Shown here in pieces: positions 1 to 5,176 of a stretch of DNA of 5,911 bases (position 1 is its first letter; every line of letters begins with the position of its first letter). Below the pieces are notes generated by a model. The model worked only from the letters and a program-made list of their open reading frames with translations, did not search any database and was not told the DNA's origin. Origin of the DNA: Bacteroidales bacterium (GTDB lineage: Bacteria > Bacteroidota > Bacteroidia > Bacteroidales > Paludibacteraceae). The stretch spans positions 1 to 5,911 of the forward strand of contig CAAGML010000027.1 in assembly GCA_900771035.1 (NCBI GenBank). The letters run 5' to 3'. The position numbers and the translations under genes are program-made.

Positions 1-108
1 CCACACGAAACGTTATAGAGTCATTAAACTTCGGGGTTATAGATGAGTCAAAAAAGCAGTGACAGAATTTACGGAAAATGAAAGTGTGGAAAAATAATTC
101 GGGAAAAA
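1..108. other. Left-edge intergenic sequence without a recognisable gene
   Basis: No convincing coding sequence is visible. Two plus-strand frames are open from the edge, one to a TGA at 44-46 and one to a TGA at 60-62, so the tail of a gene lying to the left is possible but cannot be identified from 14-19 codons. An imperfect direct repeat is present (TTATAGAGTCA at 13-23 and TTATAGATGAGTCA at 37-50). CCACAC at 1-6 and GTGTGG at 84-89 form a widely spaced inverted pair. Neither is strong enough to name. Confidence 0.4.
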
Positions 109-140
109 TTTGTGCGGGTCAGAAAAAGTGATTAACTTTG
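109..140 (+). promoter_or_regulatory. Bacteroidota-type promoter for the fabG-lolA unit
   Basis: A TTTG element at 109-112 is followed, after exactly 20 bases, by TAACTTTG at 133-140. This matches the known Bacteroidota primary-sigma consensus TTTG / N19-21 / TAnnTTTG in both boxes and in spacing. Transcription would start near 146-148, giving a short, A/T-rich leader of about 30 bases before the ATG at 179. It is the best promoter in the window and implies that the unit can be transcribed independently of whatever lies to the left. Confidence 0.8.
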
Positions 141-178
141 CAGCCTGATTGACAATAGACAAATAATTATTTAAGACT

Positions 179-907
179 ATGGAATATGCAATGGTGACAG
201 GCGGCAGCCGAGGTATCGGAAGAGCCGTATGCGTAAGACTTGCGCAGATGGGTTACAACGTGGTAATCAACTATGTAAGCAATGATGCCGAGGCTGAGAA
301 AACACTTGCGATGGTTCGTGAGGCAGGCTCGGACGGCGAATTTCTGAAATTCGATGTGAGCGACTACGAGGCGACGGTGAAGGCAATCGAGGGTTGGCAG
401 GCGGCTCACAAAGGGGAATATATTGAGGTGCTGGTGAACAACGCAGGCGTAAGGCGCGACAATCTGATGATCTGGATGGAAAGAGAGGATTGGCTGAAAG
501 TAATCAACACATCGTTGGGCGCTTTCTACAACGTCACAAGGCCGCTGTTGCAGCCTATGCTGAGGAAGAAATTCGGAAGGATTATTAATATGGGCTCATT
601 GTCAGGCCTCAAGGGGTTGCCTGGACAGTGTAATTACTCGTCTGCCAAAGGTGGACTGATAGCAGCAACGAAAGCGTTGGCCCAAGAGATAGGCAAGAAG
701 AATGTGACTGTCAATGCGATAGCGCCAGGGTTCATCAATACTGATATGGTAGAGGGACTGGATGTAGAAGGTCTGAAGGGGACTATACCTATGGGTAGAT
801 TCGGTGAACCTGAGGAGGTTGCGGCGTTGGTGGGGTTCCTTGCGTCGAAAGAGGCGGGGTATATCACAGGAGAGTGCATTTCAATCAACGGAGGACTGTA
901 TAGCTGA
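179..907 (+). CDS. fabG: 3-oxoacyl-ACP reductase, FabG-type short-chain dehydrogenase
   Basis: Predicted cytoplasmic NADPH-dependent reductase that converts 3-oxoacyl-ACP to 3-hydroxyacyl-ACP in a fatty-acid or polyene elongation cycle. The 242-residue length is normal for classical short-chain dehydrogenases. The Rossmann motif TGGSRGIG is at residues 7-14, an Asp-Val pair at 59-60, NNAG at 87-90, and the catalytic set Asn110, Ser140, Tyr153 and Lys157 (Y-x3-K) is complete. The C-terminal ITGE...INGG block is also present. The ATG at 179 puts the nucleotide-binding motif at the usual distance from the N-terminus; the next Met (residue 5) would cut the first strand. The gene ends in tandem in-frame stops, TGA-TAA (905-910), and is followed after 12 bases by a lolA-like gene. 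The divergent 'NNAGVRRDNLMIWM' stretch and the lolA neighbour suggest the specialised ketoreductase of an aryl-polyene/flexirubin cluster rather than the housekeeping FabG. The family is certain; the specialised role is inference. Confidence 0.9.
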   Translation: MEYAMVTGGSRGIGRAVCVRLAQMGYNVVINYVSNDAEAEKTLAMVREAGSDGEFLKFDVSDYEATVKAIEGWQAAHKGEYIEVLVNNAGVRRDNLMIWMEREDWLKVINTSLGAFYNVTRPLLQPMLRKKFGRIINMGSLSGLKGLPGQCNYSSAKGGLIAATKALAQEIGKKNVTVNAIAPGFINTDMVEGLDVEGLKGTIPMGRFGEPEEVAALVGFLASKEAGYITGECISINGGLYS

Positions 908-919
908 TAATCATATTAT

Positions 920-1489
920 ATGAAGCGTATCGTTTTGACAATAGCAGTGCTGCTGAGCGTATTCTGCATGGCAGCACAGCAGGATGCGGCGATTCAATTC
1001 GTGGCATCAAAGAACAAGGACGTTAAGTTGAAGTTCGCCTTTGCGCAGAACAATGTGGACCCTGTGGTCAAAAAAACAGAGACACTGAAGGGGACACTGA
1101 ATTTTGCAGCTCCAAGGAAACTGTCGATGATTTACAGTGACCCTGAAGGGGATAAGTTTGTCATTGACGGGGATAACTTGGAGAGAGTGAAGGGGAAGAA
1201 GTCGAATAAGGTTGACCTGACAAAGGTCAAGAGCATGGCCGGTCTGGCTAATCTGCTGTGTAACGCAATGATGGGAAGAATTGATGATATACAGAAAGAG
1301 ACCAAGGCTGAGTTGACCTATAACCAGGGGAAGACGACGCATGATTTCATCTTCAAGTCAGGGAAGAAGAGTAAGAGCTTCTACAAAGAGGTGGAGATGA
1401 GGTATGACAAGAAGACGGGCAGGATTGTGTATCTGAAACTGGTGGAGAAATCAGGAAAATACAGCGAGTATGTTTTGACGGGGAAGTGA
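920..1489 (+). CDS. LolA-like periplasmic outer-membrane lipoprotein carrier
   Basis: Predicted periplasmic protein of 189 residues. An N-terminal signal peptide (Lys-Arg at 2-3, hydrophobic residues 4-15, cleavage probably near Ala18-Ala19) precedes a small domain with the LolA pattern: a Phe-x-Gln-type start, a Leu-Lys-Gly turn at 56-58 followed by NFAAPRKLSMIY (61-72), then a Pro-Glu-Gly and a VIDGDNL strand (81-87), with Lys-rich strands after it. The family carries acyl chains in a half-barrel, classically delivering lipoproteins from LolCDE to the outer membrane. Copies paired with a polyketide-type fabG are thought to move the aryl-polyene or a lipid-linked product instead. Cys16 lies in the signal peptide but not in a lipobox, so a lipoprotein is unlikely. 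It is co-transcribed with fabG (12-base gap) and a hairpin terminator follows 24 bases after the stop. No symbol is given because it may not be the housekeeping LolA. Confidence 0.75.
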   Translation: MKRIVLTIAVLLSVFCMAAQQDAAIQFVASKNKDVKLKFAFAQNNVDPVVKKTETLKGTLNFAAPRKLSMIYSDPEGDKFVIDGDNLERVKGKKSNKVDLTKVKSMAGLANLLCNAMMGRIDDIQKETKAELTYNQGKTTHDFIFKSGKKSKSFYKEVEMRYDKKTGRIVYLKLVEKSGKYSEYVLTGK

Positions 1490-1513
1490 ATTATTTCTGT
1501 TTTTTTAGAAGAT

Positions 1514-1544
1514 AAAGAGAGTGACCTTGCGGGTCACTCTCTTT
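1514..1544. terminator. Hairpin terminator between convergent lolA-like gene and pepP
   Basis: AAAGAGAGTGACC at 1514-1526 is perfectly complementary to GGTCACTCTCTTT at 1532-1544, giving a 13-bp stem with a 5-base loop. On the plus strand it is followed by GTTTTG, a short T-rich tail; on the minus strand by TATCTTCT. It sits between two convergent stop codons (1489 and 1557), so it most likely serves both genes, with the better T-tract serving the plus strand. Confidence 0.85.
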
Positions 1545-1554
1545 GTTTTGTGTC

Positions 1555-3348
1555 TCAGAGTTTTGCGCATTTACGTTCGAGCCATTCACGTTCCTCGGTG
1601 GTGAGGAGAGGGGAGACTTCGCGGAAGACGAATGCGTGGTATGCGTTGATTTGGAGGAGCTCGTCAGGGGTGAGCATCTCAATGAAGATAGAGTCACGGT
1701 CGTAAGGGAAGAGCGTCAACGGGCGGAAATGGAGGAAGTGACCGAACTCGTTCACGTTGTTATTATATTCAGCGACAGTGACAAGATTTTCGATACGAAT
1801 GCCGTAAACGCCAGCACGGTAGAGACCTGGTTCGTTGCTGACAATCATACCTGGGCGGAGGATGGCAGGAACCTCGTTGAGGCGGATGGACTGTGGACCC
1901 TCGTGGCAGTTGAGGAAATGGCCAACGCCGTGACCTGTGCCATGACCATAGTGAAGCTCGTTGTTCCAGAGGAACTGACGTGCGATAGCGTCAAGCTGCG
2001 CACCACGTGTGCCGAATGGGAAAAGCTGATGTCCGAGGGCAAGATGACCTTTGAGGACAAGGGTGTAGTCAATCTTCATCTGCTGCGTAGGTTTGCCGAG
2101 GGCTACGGTGCGTGTGATGTCGGTGGTACCTGCGAAAGGTTTGCCGTTGTCCATACCCATATACTGACCGCCAGAGTCGAGGAGGAAGAAACTCTCAGGT
2201 TTCAGCGTGGCGTTTGAGGCCTCGTCAGCCTCGTAATGCACAATAGCACCGTGAGGACCGTAACCTGCGATAGTGCCGAAAGTCTCGTCAAATGCGCCCT
2301 GCTCAGCACGGAGGTCGTGAAGGCGGTCAGAGACAGAGATTTCGGTCAGAGTGTGACCTGCCTTCATCTCACGCTCAAGCCACATAAAGAGACGTGTGAG
2401 AGCAACAGCGTCGCGGTGCATGGCGATGGTGGTGCCTTCAAGCTCGGTGGCGTTCTTGACGCATTTGGTGTTGAAGACAGGAGAAGCCATCTCCTTGGTC
2501 TTAACACTGATGGCTTTGTAGAGGGCATAGTTGCACTTGTTAGGGTCGATGGCGATGACAGTTTCAGGAGAGAGTGCCTTCAGAGCATCGAAAGCCTCGT
2601 AATAACCACGGACTTTCACGCCAGATTTGGTGAGGTACTCATTCATGTCAGGTGTGACCTTGTCCAAGACTGTGAAAAGGGTAGCGTCGTCGAGAGAGAC
2701 GATGGCAAGGGCAATGATTTCAGGATTATAAGCGATGTCAGAGCCACGCATATTATAAAGCCATGCCACATCGCCAAGGTCGGTGAGAAGAATGGTGTCA
2801 GCATGTGCGTCCGTAAGAGCCTTGCGGAGGTTGGCGAGTTTATCGGTGGTTGACTGACCGGAATAACGCTCGTCGAGGAGGATTGTCTTGCTGTCAGGGA
2901 AAGCAGGACGGTCATGCCATACCGCGTCTATGAAATCAAACTCGGTGAAGAGAGAGATGCCGTAGCCCTCGAGTTCAGACTGGAGGTTGCGGAAATCGTT
3001 AATAGGAATCATCTGAGGGTTGATGGCGACACGTGCGCCTTTTTTCAGTGTCGTGCCAAGCCATTCAGAGATGGTTGGAGTGCCGATTTCGCCATCCTTC
3101 TGGAGCAAGAGTCCAGAGGTTTTGAGTTGCTCGGCTGCCTGGAGAAAATAACGGGAGTCAGTCCAGACGCAACCGCCGTCGGAAGTGATGACCGCAGTTC
3201 CGGCAGAGCCTGTGAAAGCGGAGATGAAAGCGCGCTCGCGCCAATGAGCTGCGACGTACTCGCTGCCGTGAGGGTCAACGCTTGGAACGATGAGTGCGTC
3301 AACCTGTTTCTGTGCCATAAGGGCACGTACATCTTGTAACTGTTTCAT
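1555..3348 (-). CDS. pepP: Xaa-Pro aminopeptidase (aminopeptidase P, peptidase family M24B)
   Basis: Cytoplasmic metallopeptidase that removes an N-terminal residue preceding proline. The 597-residue product has the three-domain layout of the long, eukaryote-like aminopeptidase P family: creatinase-type N-terminal domain (about 5-140), a second creatinase-like domain (about 150-300), the M24 'pita-bread' catalytic domain (about 310-530) and a C-terminal extension (about 535-597). All five dinuclear metal ligands are visible: Asp391 (LLDSG), Asp410 (TTDITRT), His473 (TGHGVGH), Glu506 (SNEPGLY) and Glu520 (GIRIEN). His371 (AIVHYEADE) matches the substrate-binding His of the family. The start is taken as the ATG complement at 3346-3348 because MKQLQDVRALMAQ begins the first domain normally. 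The frame stays open for 104 further codons into the next gene, but those residues resemble no domain and would cross the promoter region. It stands alone on the minus strand, divergent from the repeat-protein gene. Confidence 0.95.
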   Translation of the reverse strand: MKQLQDVRALMAQKQVDALIVPSVDPHGSEYVAAHWRERAFISAFTGSAGTAVITSDGGCVWTDSRYFLQAAEQLKTSGLLLQKDGEIGTPTISEWLGTTLKKGARVAINPQMIPINDFRNLQSELEGYGISLFTEFDFIDAVWHDRPAFPDSKTILLDERYSGQSTTDKLANLRKALTDAHADTILLTDLGDVAWLYNMRGSDIAYNPEIIALAIVSLDDATLFTVLDKVTPDMNEYLTKSGVKVRGYYEAFDALKALSPETVIAIDPNKCNYALYKAISVKTKEMASPVFNTKCVKNATELEGTTIAMHRDAVALTRLFMWLEREMKAGHTLTEISVSDRLHDLRAEQGAFDETFGTIAGYGPHGAIVHYEADEASNATLKPESFFLLDSGGQYMGMDNGKPFAGTTDITRTVALGKPTQQMKIDYTLVLKGHLALGHQLFPFGTRGAQLDAIARQFLWNNELHYGHGTGHGVGHFLNCHEGPQSIRLNEVPAILRPGMIVSNEPGLYRAGVYGIRIENLVTVAEYNNNVNEFGHFLHFRPLTLFPYDRDSIFIEMLTPDELLQINAYHAFVFREVSPLLTTEEREWLERKCAKL

Positions 3349-3405
3349 ATAAAAGGTATTATTGTTGAAATCAAATTGAGTGAGAAACGGAAAATAATCC
3401 GAATG

Positions 3406-3413
3406 CAAAGATA
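3406..3413 (-). promoter_or_regulatory. Candidate -7 promoter element for pepP
   Basis: Read on the minus strand, this is TATCTTTG, a full match to the Bacteroidota TAnnTTTG box, about 58 bases upstream of the pepP ATG. At the expected distance upstream there is only a T-run (minus-strand GTTTTT near 3434-3429), not a clean TTTG, so the -33 half is weak. The location in an A/T-rich divergent intergenic region supports the call. Confidence 0.55.
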
Positions 3414-3458
3414 GAAAAAATATTTTGGAAAAACGAGTGATATACCAAAAAAAAGTCG

Positions 3459-3466
3459 TAAATTTG
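3459..3466 (+). promoter_or_regulatory. Candidate -7 promoter element for the Ser/Arg-rich protein gene
   Basis: TAAATTTG matches the Bacteroidota TAnnTTTG element. Transcription would begin near 3472-3475 and yield an unusually long leader of about 110 bases before the ATG at 3584. No TTTG occurs 19-21 bases upstream; the nearest (3424-3427) is 31 bases away. The -33 box is therefore missing or degenerate, which may mean an activator is needed. Confidence 0.55.
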
Positions 3467-3482
3467 TGGTCTCTTAGAAACA

Positions 3483-3564
3483 GGTGGTTTTGCCGATTAA
3501 ACCATGGGCTGAAAAAGCAGTCAAAAAGACAGAAACCACCAAGGTGGGACGCAAGAAACCCATC
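3483..3564 (+). promoter_or_regulatory. Possible structured 5' leader with competing pairings
   Basis: Inside the predicted untranslated leader, GGTGGTTT (3483-3490) is perfectly complementary to AAACCACC (3533-3540). Part of the same segment, TGGTTT (3485-3490), also pairs with AAACCA (3499-3504) in a tighter hairpin with an 8-base loop. Downstream, GGTGGG (3543-3548) can pair with CCCATC (3559-3564, one G-U pair). The pentamer AAACC recurs four times (3499, 3533, 3556, 3571), each copy complementary to the single GGTTT. The first two pairings exclude each other, as in switches and attenuators. No known riboswitch class is recognised, and chance complementarity has not been ruled out. Confidence 0.3.
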
Positions 3565-3583
3565 TGGATAAAACCTTAAAATT

Positions 3584-5095
3584 ATGAGAACGATTAGTTT
3601 ATTCTTCGCAATGCTGGTAGGTGCCATAGGCATCGCAACAGCGCAGACTGAGACAGTCACCGTTCAGGCAACTGACAACGAGGTGGCACAGAATCTCGAT
3701 CTTGAGGCAGTGGCAAGGGCATTCGGTGAGGCAGAGAACCTGGAGACTTTCGAGCGGGTGCTCAACGACCCAAGTCACCCACTGTCGAACCTGGACCTCA
3801 ACATGGACGGGTATGTGGATTATCTGAGAGTGTCAGAACTCACAGAGAACAACAACCATCTGGTGGTAATACAAGCCGTATTGGGCAATGACCTGTTCCA
3901 GGACGTTGCGTCAATCTCGGTTGAGACAAGCGGCGCAAGCCACGAGACGGTTACAGTAGTCGTGACAGGTGACCCATACATCTACGGCGTGGATTATGTG
4001 TTCGTACCTGTATATTCCTACAGACCATTGATATATGACTGGTGGTGGGGACCTGTATATCACTGCTGCTACACCTCTCCATGGTACTGGGGTTACTATC
4101 CACACTACTACTATCACTACCCACCTTGCGCATACGGATGCTATCGTGGATACATACATGACTACGGTTGGAGAAGACCTGTCCCAGTCTATGACAGACA
4201 CTCACACAGAACCGCCAGCACAGTATGGGACAGTAGGAGGAGTGAGATAAGCCGCAGGGATTATGCCAGAGATTACAGCACACACAGCCAGAGGATTAGC
4301 AGTAGCAGTTCAAGATCGGCAGGAGGCGCAACAATAAACAACGGTTCACGCAGCGGCAGCGCATCGGCCGTAGGCTCAAGAAGCGGAGTAGCCACATCAA
4401 CAGGCTCGAGAGGCACGGCAGTAAGCGTCGGCGGTTCAAGAAGTTCGTTATCAGTACAGAGCGGTTCAAGATTAGCCAACACACAGCGTGCAACATCAAC
4501 CAGAAATGTCTCAACGGCTTCAGGTTCAAGAAGCATTTCGACCAGTGGCTCACGCAGCAGTTCTGTAAGCGTATCGCCAAACGGTTCACGCAGCGGTTCA
4601 AGTCCTGCAAGTCAGAGCAACAGCAGCACACGCCGAGTCAGCAACACTTCATCAGCGACAAACGGCGGTACACGCAGTAGTTCAAGCACTTCGTCCGCAA
4701 CGAACGGAAGTTTACGCAGCAGCAGTTCTACCACGGTGAGCAGACCAACGTCATCAAGCCCGTCAAGCAGCTCGACAACCAGAAGAACTTCGAACAGCAC
4801 ATCTTCAAGACCAAGCAGCGTATCAAGCAGTAGTTCGTCAAGCAGAGTGTCGTCGGGCAGTTCATCGTCATACCGCGGAAGCAGTCCGTCAAGCAGCACA
4901 TCTTCAAGCAGAAGCTCGTCGTCAAGTTCATCGTCATACCGCGGAAGCAGTCCATCAAGCAGTTCATCCTCAAGCAGGGTGTCATCAGGCAGCTCTTCGT
5001 CAAGAGGAGGTGGATATAGCGGCGGTGGCTCAAGAGGCGGAAGCGTAAGCGGTGGCTCACGCAGCGGCGGAAGCAGCAGTGGTCAAAGAAGGTGA
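3584..5095 (+). CDS. Secreted Tyr/Trp-rich and Ser/Arg-repeat protein, function unknown
   Basis: Not recognised as a named family. The 503-residue product starts with a signal peptide (hydrophobic core 5-18, probable cleavage after ATA at 18-20), so it should leave the cytoplasm. Residues about 21-143 form a compact domain ending in alternating hydrophobic strands; within it DLNMDGYVDY (71-80) looks like an EF-hand/dockerin-type calcium loop (Asp71, Asn73, Asp75, Asp79). Residues 144-196 hold 16 Tyr and 6 Trp in 53 positions plus four Cys (161, 162, 182, 186). From about 230 to the end the chain is Ser/Arg/Gly-rich, low in complexity and basic, with 10-, 14- and 22-residue repeats. There is no lipobox, no C-terminal sorting domain that I recognise, and no transmembrane segment after the signal. 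It is divergent from pepP and closed by its own terminator, so it is probably monocistronic. A surface, adhesive or envelope-associated role is possible but is inference. The gene itself is well supported: one long open frame with a signal peptide and varied synonymous codons. Confidence 0.85.
   Translation: MRTISLFFAMLVGAIGIATAQTETVTVQATDNEVAQNLDLEAVARAFGEAENLETFERVLNDPSHPLSNLDLNMDGYVDYLRVSELTENNNHLVVIQAVLGNDLFQDVASISVETSGASHETVTVVVTGDPYIYGVDYVFVPVYSYRPLIYDWWWGPVYHCCYTSPWYWGYYPHYYYHYPPCAYGCYRGYIHDYGWRRPVPVYDRHSHRTASTVWDSRRSEISRRDYARDYSTHSQRISSSSSRSAGGATINNGSRSGSASAVGSRSGVATSTGSRGTAVSVGGSRSSLSVQSGSRLANTQRATSTRNVSTASGSRSISTSGSRSSSVSVSPNGSRSGSSPASQSNSSTRRVSNTSSATNGGTRSSSSTSSATNGSLRSSSSTTVSRPTSSSPSSSSTTRRTSNSTSSRPSSVSSSSSSSRVSSGSSSSYRGSSPSSSTSSSRSSSSSSSSYRGSSPSSSSSSSRVSSGSSSSRGGGYSGGGSRGGSVSGGSRSGGSSSGQRR
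4334..4603 (+). repeat. Ten-residue (30-bp) Gly-Ser-Arg repeat in the tail
   Basis: The tripeptide Gly-Ser-Arg recurs at residues 254, 264, 274, 284 and 294, an exact 10-residue period. It returns in phase at 314 and 334; the unit at 304 is degenerate (Ser-Thr-Arg nearby) and one extra copy at 322 is out of phase. In DNA the GGY-TCN-(CGC/AGA) units start at 4343, 4373, 4403, 4433, 4463, 4523, 4547 and 4583. The linkers differ in sequence and codons vary, so the spacing has been kept while the sequence drifted. Confidence 0.8.
4649..4732 (+). repeat. Fourteen-residue (42-bp) tandem duplication in the tail
   Basis: Residues 356-369 and 370-383 are adjacent copies of SSATNG-x-x-RSSSST, identical at 12 of 14 positions (Gly-Thr versus Ser-Leu at positions 7-8). 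Codon choice differs between copies, for example in the Ser codons, so the duplication is not very recent. Confidence 0.8.
4823..5002 (+). repeat. Twenty-two-residue (66-bp) Ser-rich tandem repeat in the tail
   Basis: Units at residues 414-435, 436-457 and 458-473 follow the plan seven Ser-type residues, Arg, a Ser-rich octet, then Tyr-Arg-Gly-Ser-Ser-Pro; the third unit is truncated before the Tyr. Arg421, Arg443 and Arg465 mark the period. The first two units share a perfect 29-base identity (4859-4887 and 4925-4953), indicating a younger duplication than the rest of the tail and a likely site of length variation. Confidence 0.85.
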
Positions 5096-5120
5096 CATAC
5101 AAAACTCGATATTCAACAAT

Positions 5121-5161
5121 AACGGGAACCTCTCAGCAAAACTGAGAGGGGTTTCCGTTTT
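5121..5161 (+). terminator. Rho-independent terminator after the Ser/Arg-rich protein gene
   Basis: CTCTCAG (5130-5136) pairs with CTGAGAG (5142-5148) around a CAAAA loop. The stem continues as CGGGAAC (5123-5129) with GTTTCCG (5151-5157), containing one G-U pair and a two-base GG bulge, and flanking AA/TT can extend it. A TTTT run follows at 5158-5161. It begins 26 bases after the stop codon at 5095 and ends only 15 bases before the next start codon at 5177. Confidence 0.85.
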
Positions 5162-5176
5162 ATAACGGATAAGGAT

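Noticed and set aside
2..62. C-terminal end of an upstream gene in either open plus-strand frame
   Set aside because: Two frames are open for 14-19 codons, neither resembles a known protein end, and stretches this short are expected by chance.
920..979. Lipobox at Cys16 of the LolA-like protein
   Set aside because: The preceding residues are Ser-Val-Phe, which do not fit the [LVI][ASTVI][GAS]C lipobox; a normal signal peptidase I site follows at Ala18-Ala19.
1543..3339. Three long plus-strand open frames opposite pepP
   Set aside because: They are the antisense of a well-supported enzyme with all catalytic residues, have no recognisable domains, and arise from its codon composition.
3424..3427. 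TTTG as the -33 box of the repeat-protein promoter
   Set aside because: It lies 31 bases from the TAAATTTG element, far from the 19-21 base spacing of known Bacteroidota promoters.
3349..3660. N-terminal extension of 104 codons on pepP reaching into the divergent gene
   Set aside because: The extra residues are hydrophobic/aromatic, match no part of the family, and would require transcription from inside the neighbouring coding region past the TATCTTTG element. The Met at 3348 starts the first domain normally.
4334..5002. Regular 30-bp and 66-bp repeats as a CRISPR array
   Set aside because: The repeats lie inside a single long reading frame, are short and degenerate at the DNA level, and have no unique spacers of constant length or cas genes.
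4273..5102. Leu/Val/Asp-rich minus-strand open frames opposite the Ser/Arg tail
   Set aside because: The antisense of Ser-rich codons automatically gives few stops and Leu/Asp/Glu-rich translations; there is no start context or domain.
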